A stretch of 64,000 bases of DNA from NCBI RefSeq assembly GCF_026343295.1, contig NZ_JAPELY010000001.1, positions 2,542,001 through 2,606,000 on the forward strand. The letters are read 5' to 3'. Below, piece after piece: positions 1 to 7,946 of this stretch. The notes beneath the pieces are model-generated. The model was not told where the DNA came from, searched no databases, and saw only the letters and a program-made list of their open reading frames with translations. Position numbers and translations under genes: made by a program. Every line of letters starts with the position of its first letter. The first letter of the stretch is position 1. The stretch comes from Streptomyces sp. NBC_00083. GTDB taxonomy: Bacteria > Actinomycetota > Actinomycetes > Streptomycetales > Streptomycetaceae.

Positions 1-99
1 GGAGACCGTCATGGTCTCAGCCTATGAGCGAGGCCGCCGTCATAGGTATGTCCGCGGGCTTCAAGTGACGTACGCCACGACGCTCCCGGCGCCGAGGAG

Positions 100-681
100 T
101 CAGACGCTCACCAGCATCGCCAGCATCGCGATCCCCATCGACAGCCGGCACGCGAGCGCCAGTTCCGGGCGGGCGCCCCACGGCACGGGCGGCGCGCCCG
201 CCGCCGACGCGGTGCCACCGCCCGCCGACGGCAGGAGCCGCACCCCGGCCGACAGGACGTAGCCCGCGAAGTACAGCAGCAGCGCCCCCGTCAGGAGCGG
301 AACCCCGCCGGCCGTGTGCCCGGCGTGCCCCGCGTGCCCCTCCTGGGACAGGCCGCCGCCGGGCGCCATCGCGAGCGCCATGTAGACCATCGCGAGCGAG
401 CCCACCACGTGGTGGAGATGGTGGGCCCCGCCGCGCGCCAGCCACAGCGCGCGCAGCGCGCCGCCGCCGAAGACCACCGCGCACCCCGCCGACATCCACG
501 GCCCCGGCGGGGCCAGGGCCGCCGGCACGGCCATCGCGGCCATCCCGAACCCCATCACCGCCTCGCCGCCCGCCGCCCTGCGGGCCGGCTCGGAGCCGCT
601 GCGCAGCCGCAGCAGACAGTACGAGCCCGTCGCCGCGCACAGCGCGACGAGCAGCCAGCCGGGCACCACCGGACCGTGCAC
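100..681 (-). CDS. DUF5134 family integral membrane protein
   Basis: This 193-residue membrane protein is rich in Ala/Gly/Leu and has about five to six predicted membrane segments. A His-rich loop (HHLHHVV and HAGHAGH) lies in the middle. The pattern matches the actinobacterial DUF5134 family, whose function is unknown; the histidines could suggest metal contact, but that is inference. I chose the GTG at 681 because GGAGGT lies 8 nt upstream and the hydrophobic part begins there. A longer in-frame extension to 1014 runs through a neighbouring gene and is not plausible. It is transcribed leftward and appears to stand alone. Confidence 0.72.
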   Translation of the reverse strand: MHGPVVPGWLLVALCAATGSYCLLRLRSGSEPARRAAGGEAVMGFGMAAMAVPAALAPPGPWMSAGCAVVFGGGALRALWLARGGAHHLHHVVGSLAMVYMALAMAPGGGLSQEGHAGHAGHTAGGVPLLTGALLLYFAGYVLSAGVRLLPSAGGGTASAAGAPPVPWGARPELALACRLSMGIAMLAMLVSV

Positions 682-830
682 GGCGTACCTCCCCCGCTCG
701 ATGTGACGCCTGCCGCCCAGGGAATGCCCATCCGCGGGGCCGCATACGCGGGCGCAGGGACACACAGGGGGAGCGCGCGGGGGATCACCGAGGCCGGCCG
801 CTGCGGCGCCGGCCTTCGTCCGGGAAGCGG

Positions 831-1217
831 TCAGGGCCGAAAGCGCAGGGGATGGTCGGCCGGCACCTCCACCACCACGATGCGGACCCCGTCCGGGTCC
901 GCGATCCACATCTCGATGAGCCCCCACGGCTCGCGCACCGGGGGCCGCACCACGACGACCCCGCGCCCCACCAGCTCCTCGTGGGCCGCCGCCACGTCCG
1001 CGACCTGGAGCCACAGCTGGAGCCCCGGCGCCGGCGGGCCCTCCGACCGGCCCGACACCTCCAGGAATCCGCCGCCCAGGAAGTAGACGGTGCCGCGCTC
1101 GGGTCCCGTACCGAACTCGCGGTGGACCGCGAGGCCCAGCCGCTCGCCGTAGAAGGCACGCGAACGCTCGGGGTCGGTGGGGCGCAGAAGGGTCCGGCTG
1201 CTCAGTACATGCACCAT
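831..1217 (-). CDS. VOC (glyoxalase/bleomycin-resistance-like) family protein
   Basis: This 128-residue protein has the compact vicinal-oxygen-chelate fold pattern. The first beta-alpha-beta unit contains SRAFYGERLGL, and the C-terminal half ends in a strand of the type DPDGVRIVVVEVP. Family members use a metal for isomerisation, dioxygenation or drug binding; the substrate here cannot be told. The ATG at 1217 is preceded on its strand by TAGGGT, 8 nt before the start, so translation is probably leaderless. The gene is divergent from the downstream GNAT gene. Confidence 0.8.
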   Translation of the reverse strand: MVHVLSSRTLLRPTDPERSRAFYGERLGLAVHREFGTGPERGTVYFLGGGFLEVSGRSEGPPAPGLQLWLQVADVAAAHEELVGRGVVVVRPPVREPWGLIEMWIADPDGVRIVVVEVPADHPLRFRP

Positions 1218-1290
1218 GGCAGGCGACCCTAGCCGCCGGGATACGCTCGACGGACCCCCCAGCACAACCGATCAGCAGGGAGACCGCACC

Positions 1291-1839
1291 ATGGACACCG
1301 CCGGACGCGCCACCGCGGAGCTGAGCTACCGGGACGCCACGGAAGCCGACGTCGAGGCGCTGGTGCCGCTCATCGAGTCGGCCTACCGGGGCGACGCGAG
1401 CCGTGCCGGCTGGACCACCGAGGCCGACATCCTGCAGGGCCGGCGCACCGACCCCGAAGGGGTGCGCGCCGTCATCACCACACCCGGCAGCAAGCTGCTC
1501 ACCGTCCTACGGGACGGCGTCCTCGTCGCCTGCTGCCAGCTGGAACACCGGGGCGACGCCGCCTACTTCGGGATGTTCGCGGTCTCTCCCGCGCTCCAGG
1601 GCGCGGGCCTCGGCAAGCAGATCATCGCCGAGGCCGAACGCCTGGTGCGGGCCGAGTGGGGCGTGCGCGAGATGCACATGACGGTGATCTCGCTCCGCGA
1701 GGAACTCATCGCGTTCTACGAGCGGCGCGGCTACCGCCGTACGGGAAAGATGTCGCCCTTCCCGTACGGCGACGAGCGCTTCGGTGTACCGCAGCGCGAC
1801 GACCTCGCCTTCGAACTCCTGGTCAAGGAGCTGCGCTGA
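1291..1839 (+). CDS. GNAT family N-acetyltransferase
   Basis: This is a 182-residue acetyl-CoA-dependent acyltransferase. The core shows the GNAT motif A signature QGAGLGKQIIAEAE after a strand (YFGMFAVSPALQG), and a typical motif B end (LIAFYERRGYRRTGK). The acceptor substrate is unknown. The start at 1291 is supported by AGGGAGA 8 nt upstream; an earlier in-frame ATG at 1177 lies inside the opposite VOC gene and is rejected. It is convergent with the glycerophosphodiesterase gene, with a small GC hairpin (CACCC/GGGTG, about 1843-1857) between the two stops. Confidence 0.85.
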   Translation: MDTAGRATAELSYRDATEADVEALVPLIESAYRGDASRAGWTTEADILQGRRTDPEGVRAVITTPGSKLLTVLRDGVLVACCQLEHRGDAAYFGMFAVSPALQGAGLGKQIIAEAERLVRAEWGVREMHMTVISLREELIAFYERRGYRRTGKMSPFPYGDERFGVPQRDDLAFELLVKELR

Positions 1840-1876
1840 GATCACCCCGGCCGGGTGCGCCCCGGCCGAGCGGGCC

Positions 1877-2560
1877 CTAGGCGGTGAAGCGGCCGGTGCG
1901 CCGGATCTCCGGATAGTCCGTCGTCGCGCCGTCCAGCTGCAGGGCCCGTACGAGCCGCAGATGGTCCTGGGTGTTCACGGTCCAGCCGATCACCTTGAGC
2001 CCGGCCGCGTGGGCCCGCTCGACGGTCTCCAGGGTGATCCGCTCGATGCTCAGGACCAGGCTCCGCGCGCCGACCGCCGCGGCCCGGTCGATGAGGTCGG
2101 GGCCCCAGTCGTCGTCGACGAGCCCGGTGCGTACGCCCGGCACCAGCGCGGCGATCTCGGCGAGCGCCGCGTCGTGGAACGACAGGACCTCCACCCGGCC
2201 CACCAGATCGCGCCGCTCGATCACCGCGGCGAGCGCGCGCGCCGCGGCCACGTCCTTGATCTCTGCCTGGATCGGGGTCTTCACCGCGTCGAGGACCTCC
2301 TCGAACACGGGGATGCGCTCGCCCTGGCCCGCGTCGAGCTCCCGCAGCTCGGCGAGGGTCATCTCCCCGACGGGCCCCCTGCCGTCCGTGGTGCGGTCGA
2401 CCTCGGCGTCGTGCATGACGACGAGGGCGCCGTCCTTGCTGAGGTGCAGATCGAGTTCGATGGCGTCCATGCCCACGCGTGCTGCGTGGACGAAGGAACG
2501 CAGGGTGTTCTCCGGCTCGACACCCATGACCCCGCGATGACCGATGGTGAGGAACGTCAA
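1877..2560 (-). CDS. Glycerophosphodiester phosphodiesterase (GDPD/UgpQ-type)
   Basis: This 227-residue cytoplasmic TIM-barrel enzyme probably hydrolyses glycerophosphodiesters to glycerol 3-phosphate and an alcohol. The family signature is complete: IGHRGVMGVEPENT at the N-terminus (catalytic His-Arg and Glu), ELDLHLSKDGALVVMHD (metal Glu/Asp and second catalytic His), then EIKDV, and near the C-terminus GWTVNT followed by DGATTDYPE. No signal peptide is visible, so it is the intracellular UgpQ type. The best start is TTG at 2560, since the codon before it is GTC; GAGG lies upstream. The longer reading to 2830 lacks any family sequence. Confidence 0.86.
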   Translation of the reverse strand: MTFLTIGHRGVMGVEPENTLRSFVHAARVGMDAIELDLHLSKDGALVVMHDAEVDRTTDGRGPVGEMTLAELRELDAGQGERIPVFEEVLDAVKTPIQAEIKDVAAARALAAVIERRDLVGRVEVLSFHDAALAEIAALVPGVRTGLVDDDWGPDLIDRAAAVGARSLVLSIERITLETVERAHAAGLKVIGWTVNTQDHLRLVRALQLDGATTDYPEIRRTGRFTA

Positions 2561-2631
2561 GACAGGCCTCGCTTCCGTCGACGGCGGTATGCGCGCGTGA
2601 CGCGGTCCGGTGCGCACGCGGCAGCCGCAGC

Positions 2632-2757
2632 CTAACGGCCCGCCACCGCTACCGACCCCGGCTCGCGCGGGCCGGCGGGGCGGTCCTCGCGGGTTGACGC
2701 GATCCCGAGGATGAAGCCCGTGATCAGGGCTGCGACAAGGACGGCGCGGATGCTCAT
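2632..2757 (-). CDS. Small single-pass membrane peptide, 41 aa (hypothetical)
   Basis: A 41-codon frame begins with ATG at 2757 and encodes a short positive N-terminus (MSIRA), one hydrophobic stretch of about 15 residues (VLVAALITGFILGIA) and a polar tail. Third positions are mostly G or C, as in real genes here, and CGGAG lies about 9 nt upstream. It sits just upstream of the GDPD gene on the same strand. I do not recognise a family. It could be a small membrane peptide or chance. Confidence 0.4.
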   Translation of the reverse strand: MSIRAVLVAALITGFILGIASTREDRPAGPREPGSVAVAGR

Positions 2758-2889
2758 GGGCGCGGCTCCGGGTGGCGTACGAGGGGCGGGGGGCACTCCG
2801 TCCTACCTGTGCGAACCCCCCGCGGGCCAACCCGCGTCACCCGCCCGTGGGCGATTCCTCCAGCCCTTGACGCGCAGGCCGTGCGGGCC

Positions 2890-3537
2890 TCACCCGGGGC
2901 CCGGCCAGCCGTCGTGACGGTCCGGTTCCGCACCCCCGGGCGGGGCCTGCCGGTCGGCCAGCCGGTCGAGGTCGTCCAGCATGCCGCGCGCCAGCTCCAG
3001 CTCGGCCAGCTCCCGCAGCTCGCTCCAGCGCAGCGCGATCCGCGGATGCGCCCACGCCTCGTTCTCCTCGGCGTGCGCCAGCGCCTTTCTGACCTGCCGC
3101 AACTCGTTCTCGGTACGGACCAGGTGCTCCTCGACGAGGGAGCGCAGCCGGTGCGGGGCGGCGAGGTGTCCGAGCCAGATCCGCAGCACCAGCGGGTGCT
3201 TGAGGACGGGCGGGCCGCTCGCACCGGGGGAGTCGGCCCACTCGGCGAGCGCGCGCCGGCCCGCCTCGCTGATCGCGTACCGCCGCTTGGCGCGCGGCTC
3301 CTCCGGTCCCGAGCGGCGCGAGGTGGCGTAGCCGATCTCCTCGAGGCGGCGCAGCTCGGCGTAGACCTGGCTGATCGCGGGCGACCAGTAGAAGAAGCGG
3401 AGCGAGGAGTCGGCCCACTTCTTGAGTTCGTAGCCGGTCCGCTCGCCGGGGAAGGAAAGCAGCCCGAGCACCGCCCAGGCCGTCGCCGGCAGCGGCCTGG
3501 TCGTCCCGGGCGGGTGGGGGGAAGAACGACTGGTCAT
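2890..3537 (-). CDS. PadR family transcriptional regulator
   Basis: This 215-residue DNA-binding protein has an N-terminal PadR winged helix (ATAWAVLGLLSFPGERTGYELKKWADSSLRFFYWSPAISQVYAELRRLEEIGY). The wing follows (RRYAISEAGRRALAEWA), then the long C-terminal helical dimerisation segment typical of the larger (Vir-type) PadR proteins. PadR proteins usually repress a nearby gene and respond to small ligands. It is divergent from the DUF6421 operon, whose upstream region carries a clear palindrome, so it may act there; this is inference only. Confidence 0.85.
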   Translation of the reverse strand: MTSRSSPHPPGTTRPLPATAWAVLGLLSFPGERTGYELKKWADSSLRFFYWSPAISQVYAELRRLEEIGYATSRRSGPEEPRAKRRYAISEAGRRALAEWADSPGASGPPVLKHPLVLRIWLGHLAAPHRLRSLVEEHLVRTENELRQVRKALAHAEENEAWAHPRIALRWSELRELAELELARGMLDDLDRLADRQAPPGGAEPDRHDGWPGPG

Positions 3538-3961
3538 AGGGCGAATTGAAGTTGAGCGCGCGGCCCCGCCACAACCCCATCAGGGCCCGTGAAACCTCCG
3601 TGATCTTGAGATTCCGCTTGGCGGATCCCACCGTCCCCGGCCCGGCCCGCTCCGGCGATTCCCACAGCCCCGACGAGCCGCCCGCCGCCCCCGCCCGCCG
3701 GCCGCGCTGCCCCGGAGCCACCGGCCGCCCCGTCCCGGCTCACGGCACCCGGTCCCGGCCGGCGGCGCCCGTCCCGGCCCCCGGGGCCCCCACCCGCTCC
3801 GCTCGCCAAACCGCAGCCATCGCCGCACCATTGCATCAACGCAGGAAGAAGAGCGGTCCAACAGGAAGAGGGCAGGATAATTTATTGATCCCCCTCTTGA
3901 GCGAAAGAACCGAACACCGATACGGTGTCCTGACGCGAGGTTCTCCTGTGGAGGAAGTGAC
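3538..3961. promoter_or_regulatory. Divergent intergenic region with palindrome before the DUF6421 operon
   Basis: This 424-bp gap between the PadR gene and the DUF6421 operon has no convincing gene; the frames in it lack codon bias. The right part is AT-richer (GATAATTTATTGATCC near 3874-3891), which suggests a promoter. A 15-bp palindrome, ACACCG-ATA-CGGTGT, lies at 3914-3928, about 34 bp before the operon start. It is placed where a repressor would block transcription. The ribosome site GGAGG is at 3951-3955. Confidence 0.5.
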
Positions 3962-5362
3962 ATGACGGAAATTCTTGTGCAGGACCCGGCCGTGGGGGGC
4001 GCAGTAGCCGACCGGCGGGTGGTCGACCACCCCGCGTGGCCCGCCCTCAAGAATGCCGTCGAGGAGATCCGGCCCTGGCAGTCCAAGGACGGATCCATCG
4101 ACTTCGACGCCGAGGGCGCCCCCGCCCGCGCCGTCGTCGAGGCCACCCTCGACCAGGTGATATCCGCCATCGAGGAGCTCTCGCCGCTGCTCCCGCACGA
4201 CGCGCCGTACCACCGCGCGCTCGTCGCCGACCTGCGCAAGTGGGCCGACAGCGCCTTCGACGTGCCGGACTTCCTGGACTCGCTGCTCCAGTTCCACCCG
4301 GCCGCCGACCGTGCCGACGGCCTCCAGCGCCTCGTCGTCTTCCCCATGTACACGCAGAACGGCAACCCCGACCGCAACCTCGAAGCGGTCGTGCTGCGCA
4401 TGGTCTGGCCCGAGTGGCTCGCCGAACTCGAAGCGACCCGCTACGACAACCCGCTCTTCTGCGGCATCACCTTCGAGGACTTCACCGCGGGCTACGACAC
4501 GCACTCCGCGGTCCTCTTCCCCGAGACCATCGCCGTGCGCGAGGCCCCCGAGCGCTTCACCTGGGGCGGCATCTTCTGCGACCGCGAGGCGGCCCGCTTC
4601 CGCGCCGTCACCGAGGCGTCCGTCGACATCCTCGGGCTCGAACTCCCCGAAGACATCAAGGAGTTGGTGTCCGACCAGGAGCGCTGCGAGAAGGCCTTCG
4701 TGCTGTGGGACATGGTCCACGACCGCACCCACAGCCACGGCGACCTGCCGTTCGACCCGTTCATGATCAAGCAGCGCCAGCCGTTCTGGATGTACGGCCT
4801 CGAAGAGCTGCGCTGCGACCTCACCGCCTTCAAGGAGGCCGTGAAGCTGGAGGCCGAGGGCAACCAGCACGGCCGCGACGTGCAGTACGCGGTGCTCTTC
4901 GACCGCATGTTCCGCTTCCCCGTCTCCGGCGACCGCGTCCGCAACTACGACGGGCTCGGCGGCCAGCTCCTCTTCGCCTACCTCCACAAGCACGACGTGG
5001 TGCGCTGGACCGACAACAAGCTGCACATCGACTGGGAGCGCGCCCCCCAGGTCACCAACCAGCTGTGCGCCGAGATCGAGAAGCTCTACCGCGACGGCAT
5101 CGACCGCCCCAAGCTCGTCCACTGGTTCGCGGCGTACGACCTGGTCTCCACCTACCTCGCGCCGCACCCGGGATCGCGCTGGGCCAAGGGCCCCGACGCG
5201 CTCGACCTGACGCTGCCGCCCCGCAAACTCGTCGACGACGTGCTTCCGGACGAGTTTCCGCTCAGCATGTTCTATGAGGCGCTCTCCAAGAAGCTGAAGA
5301 ACGTGATCGCCTCCACCAAGGGGATCACCGCCGCTTCCGCTCCGGCCGGAGCCGCCGCGTGA
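3962..5362 (+). CDS. DUF6421 family protein
   Basis: This 466-residue soluble protein has no signal peptide or membrane segment. Sequence and length match the actinobacterial DUF6421 family. Notable parts are a His-containing stretch WDMVHDRTHSHGDLPFDPFMI (around residues 250-270), which resembles a metal-binding motif, and FPMYTQNGNPDRNLEAV (around 120-136). The function is unknown. The ATG follows GGAGGAAGTGAC, a strong ribosome site. The gene leads an operon with an SDR (36-bp gap) and a PLP-dependent lyase (start overlaps stop), suggesting a shared pathway for a hydroxy or amino acid. That pathway is inferred from context only. Confidence 0.8.
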   Translation: MTEILVQDPAVGGAVADRRVVDHPAWPALKNAVEEIRPWQSKDGSIDFDAEGAPARAVVEATLDQVISAIEELSPLLPHDAPYHRALVADLRKWADSAFDVPDFLDSLLQFHPAADRADGLQRLVVFPMYTQNGNPDRNLEAVVLRMVWPEWLAELEATRYDNPLFCGITFEDFTAGYDTHSAVLFPETIAVREAPERFTWGGIFCDREAARFRAVTEASVDILGLELPEDIKELVSDQERCEKAFVLWDMVHDRTHSHGDLPFDPFMIKQRQPFWMYGLEELRCDLTAFKEAVKLEAEGNQHGRDVQYAVLFDRMFRFPVSGDRVRNYDGLGGQLLFAYLHKHDVVRWTDNKLHIDWERAPQVTNQLCAEIEKLYRDGIDRPKLVHWFAAYDLVSTYLAPHPGSRWAKGPDALDLTLPPRKLVDDVLPDEFPLSMFYEALSKKLKNVIASTKGITAASAPAGAAA

Positions 5363-5397
5363 GCTCACGTACGGAAGGTTCGGAAGGGGCGAGGAAG

Positions 5398-6144
5398 ATG
5401 AACAACGGACCTCTCAACGGCGCCGTCGTCGCCGTGGCGGGCGCTGCGGGACCCGCCGGCCGTGCCGCCCTGCTGCGGCTCGCGGAAGCGGGCGCGGTCG
5501 TCGTGGGCTCCGATGCCGACGCGGAGCGCCTGGCCTCGGCCGTGGACGCCGCACGGTACGCGCACGGCGGGGCCAGCGTCACCGGCGACACCGTCGACCT
5601 GCTGGACCTCCAGGCCACCCGGGACTGGGCCGACCGCATCCAGAAGGACTTCGGACGGGTCGACGGCGTGGTCCACCTCGTCGGCGGCTGGCGCGGCAGC
5701 ACCTCCTTCCCCGAGACCGACCTGGCCGACTGGGACCTCCTGGAGAAGCTGCTGATCAAGACCGTTCAGCACACCTCCCTCGCCTTCCACGACGCGCTGC
5801 TGCGCAGCGACCGGGGCCGCTTCGTCCTGGTCAGCCAGTCCGGCGCGCACAAGCCCACCGCCAACAACGCCGCCTACAACGCCGGCAAGGCCGCCGCCGA
5901 GGCGTGGACGCTGGCGCTCGGTGACGCCTTCCGCAAGGCGGGGGGTGAGGACGGGCCGCAGGCCGCTGCTGCGATCCTGGTGATCAAGGCACTGGTGCAC
6001 GACGCGATGCGCGCCGAGCGACCCAATGCGAAGTTCGCGGGCTTCACCGACGTCACCGAGCTGGCCGAGGCCATCGCCGGAGTGTGGGACAAGCCCGCCC
6101 AGGAAGTGAACGGACAGCGCCTGTGGCTGACCCCCAAGCCGTGA
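5398..6144 (+). CDS. SDR family NAD(P)-dependent oxidoreductase
   Basis: This 248-residue short-chain dehydrogenase has a Rossmann N-terminus, GAVVAVAGAAGPAGRAAL (cofactor loop is a variant of TGxxxGxG). The central VDGVVHLVGGWRG replaces the usual NNAG. The catalytic region has S (LVSQSGAHK) followed by Y-x-x-x-K (AAYNAGKAA). It should oxidise or reduce an alcohol/ketone. The ATG at 5398 has GAGGAAG just upstream; an earlier GTG at 5359 overlaps the DUF6421 stop and is less likely. It is the second gene of the operon, and its TGA stop overlaps the next start. Confidence 0.83.
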   Translation: MNNGPLNGAVVAVAGAAGPAGRAALLRLAEAGAVVVGSDADAERLASAVDAARYAHGGASVTGDTVDLLDLQATRDWADRIQKDFGRVDGVVHLVGGWRGSTSFPETDLADWDLLEKLLIKTVQHTSLAFHDALLRSDRGRFVLVSQSGAHKPTANNAAYNAGKAAAEAWTLALGDAFRKAGGEDGPQAAAAILVIKALVHDAMRAERPNAKFAGFTDVTELAEAIAGVWDKPAQEVNGQRLWLTPKP

Positions 6145-7202
6145 GGACGGACGCGCGAGCACACCACGATCCGGCGGTGCGCGGATTCGCCAGCGACAAC
6201 TACGCCGGCGCGCATCCCGAGGTCCTCGCGGCCATCGCCCTCGCCAACGGCGGTCATCAGATCGCCTACGGAGAGGACGACTACACCGCACACCTCCAGC
6301 GCGTCATGCACAGCCACTTCGGCGCGAGCGCCGAAGCCTTCCCGGTGTTCAACGGGACCGGCGCCAACGTCACCGCCCTTCAGGCGCTGACCGACCGCTG
6401 GGGCGCCGTGGTGTGCGCGGAGAGCGCCCACATCAACGTGGACGAGGGCGGCGCCCCCGAGCGGATGGCCGGGCTCAAGCTGCTCACGGTGGCCACGCCC
6501 GACGGCAAGCTGACGCCGGAGCTCATCGACCGGCAGGCCTGGGGCTGGGAGGACGAGCACCGGGCGATGCCGCAGGTCGTCTCGATCACCCAGAACACCG
6601 AGCTGGGCACGGTCTACACGCCCGCCGAGATCAAGGCGATCTGCGACCACGCCCATGAGCGCGGCATGAAGGTCCACCTCGACGGGGCGCGGATATCCAA
6701 CGCCGCGGCTTCGCTCGACGTGCCGATGCGCACGTTCACCAACGCGGTCGGCGTGGACGTCCTGTCGTTCGGCGGCACCAAGAACGGGATGCTCTTCGGC
6801 GAGGCCATCGTCGTCCTCAACCCGGACGCGGTCCGCCAGATGAAGCACATCCGCAAGATGTCGATGCAGCTCGCCTCCAAGATGCGCTTCGTATCGGTGC
6901 AGTTGGAGGCGCTGCTCGCCAAGGACCTGTGGCTGCGCAACGCCCGGCACGCCAATGCGATGGCCCGGCGCCTGGCCGAGGGCGTGCGCCAGGTCCACGG
7001 CGTGGAGATCCTCCACGAGGTGCAGGCCAACGCGGTGTTCGCGCGGCTGCCGCACGACGTGAGTGAGCGGCTCCAGAAGCGCTACCGCTTCTACTTCTGG
7101 GACGAGGCCGCGGGCGACGTCCGCTGGATGTGCTCCTTCGACACCACCGAGGACGACGTCGACGGATTCCTGATGGCCCTGAAGGAAGAGATGGCACGCT
7201 AG
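6141..7202 (+). CDS. Low-specificity threonine aldolase / beta-eliminating lyase family (PLP enzyme)
   Basis: This 353-residue fold-type I PLP enzyme carries FASDNYAGAHPEVLAAI and AYGEDDYT near the N-terminus, FNGTGANVTAL for phosphate binding, HLDGARISNAA (the Asp that contacts the PLP pyridine), and DVLSFGGTKNGMLFGEA with the Schiff-base lysine in GGTKNG. This matches low-specificity L-threonine aldolases, which cleave beta-hydroxy amino acids to glycine and an aldehyde. I chose GTG at 6141 because it overlaps the SDR stop (GTGA), implying translational coupling; there is no strong ribosome site. An SDR paired with an aldolase suggests beta-hydroxy-amino-acid metabolism. Confidence 0.85.
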   Translation: MRTDARAHHDPAVRGFASDNYAGAHPEVLAAIALANGGHQIAYGEDDYTAHLQRVMHSHFGASAEAFPVFNGTGANVTALQALTDRWGAVVCAESAHINVDEGGAPERMAGLKLLTVATPDGKLTPELIDRQAWGWEDEHRAMPQVVSITQNTELGTVYTPAEIKAICDHAHERGMKVHLDGARISNAAASLDVPMRTFTNAVGVDVLSFGGTKNGMLFGEAIVVLNPDAVRQMKHIRKMSMQLASKMRFVSVQLEALLAKDLWLRNARHANAMARRLAEGVRQVHGVEILHEVQANAVFARLPHDVSERLQKRYRFYFWDEAAGDVRWMCSFDTTEDDVDGFLMALKEEMAR

Positions 7203-7239
7203 CAAGCGGTGCATATCTATGCGGTCGGCCGTAAAGTCA

Positions 7240-7276
7240 TTGACTGCGGCCGGCCGCTTTCGTACGCTCCCGAGCC
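7240..7276 (+). promoter_or_regulatory. Promoter of the transglutaminase-like gene, leaderless
   Basis: TTGACT at 7240-7245 is followed, after 17 bp, by TACGCT at 7263-7268. This is a good match to the housekeeping sigma consensus. The ATG at 7277 lies 8 nt beyond the -10 box and no Shine-Dalgarno sequence is present, so the transcript probably begins at or next to the start codon. Confidence 0.6.
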
Positions 7277-7876
7277 ATGGAGCTCATCCAGCACAACCCT
7301 CAACTCTCCGCCTACCTGGCCGCCGACGACGTCATCGACCACCAGCACCCCCTGGTGCGCGAAACCGCCGACCGACTCGCGTCCCAGGCACCCGACGCAT
7401 ACGCATACGCCGAAGCGGCCTACACCTTCGTACGCGACGAGATCCCGCACTCCCAGGACTCCGGCGACCTCCGGGTGACCTGGCGGGCCTCCGACGTCCT
7501 CGCGCTGCGCACCGGCATCTGCTGCGCCAAGGCGCACGCCCTCGCCGCCCTGCTCCGCACCCGCTCGATCCCCGCCGCGCTCTGCTACCAGCGCCTCACC
7601 GACGACGACGGCTCCCACCCCCTCGTGCACGGCCTCGTCGCCCTGCGGCTGCCGGGACGGGACGCCTGGGCCCGCGTCGACCCCCGGGGAAACAAACCCG
7701 GCGTCGACGCCCGGTTCTCACTCGACGAGGAGCGCCTGGCCTGGCACGTGCGGCCCGAAGCCGGCGAAGTGGACTACCCGGTGCTCCACGACGCACCGCA
7801 CGCGGCGGTCGTGGCGGCGCTCAGGGCCGCCCCCGACCGCCCCTCGCTCTGGCCGGCCTACCCGACCGCACTGTGA
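7277..7876 (+). CDS. Transglutaminase-like cysteine-protease-fold protein
   Basis: This 199-residue protein has the transglutaminase core. The active-site Cys is in RTGICCAKAHALAALLR (around residues 77-93), His is in PLVHGLVALRLPG (around 115-127), and Asp is in WARVDPRGN (around 133-141). This family includes amidases, proteases and peptide-bond hydrolases; the substrate is not known. No signal peptide is visible, so it acts in the cytoplasm. It is monocistronic, with its own promoter upstream and a GC-rich hairpin after the stop. Confidence 0.8.
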   Translation: MELIQHNPQLSAYLAADDVIDHQHPLVRETADRLASQAPDAYAYAEAAYTFVRDEIPHSQDSGDLRVTWRASDVLALRTGICCAKAHALAALLRTRSIPAALCYQRLTDDDGSHPLVHGLVALRLPGRDAWARVDPRGNKPGVDARFSLDEERLAWHVRPEAGEVDYPVLHDAPHAAVVAALRAAPDRPSLWPAYPTAL

Positions 7877-7891
7877 ACCACGGGCCTGCCC

Positions 7892-7926
7892 CGGGGCGCG
7901 GCCGAGGGCGCCCCCGCCGCGCCCCG
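7892..7926. terminator. Bidirectional GC-rich terminator hairpin
   Basis: The arms CGGGGCGCGGC (7892-7902) and GCCGCGCCCCG (7916-7926) pair perfectly over 11 bp around a 13-nt loop. The hairpin lies between the convergent transglutaminase-like (stop 7876) and acyltransferase (stop 7947) genes, as expected for a shared terminator. There is no U-tract, which is usual in Streptomyces. Confidence 0.6.
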
Positions 7927-7946
7927 TCCCGTGCAGGAGTGACGAT

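Noticed and set aside
3836..5368. Long antisense frame opposite DUF6421 and similar antisense frames elsewhere
   Set aside because: High-GC DNA leaves antisense frames open. Codon bias and recognisable domains favour the sense frame in each case.
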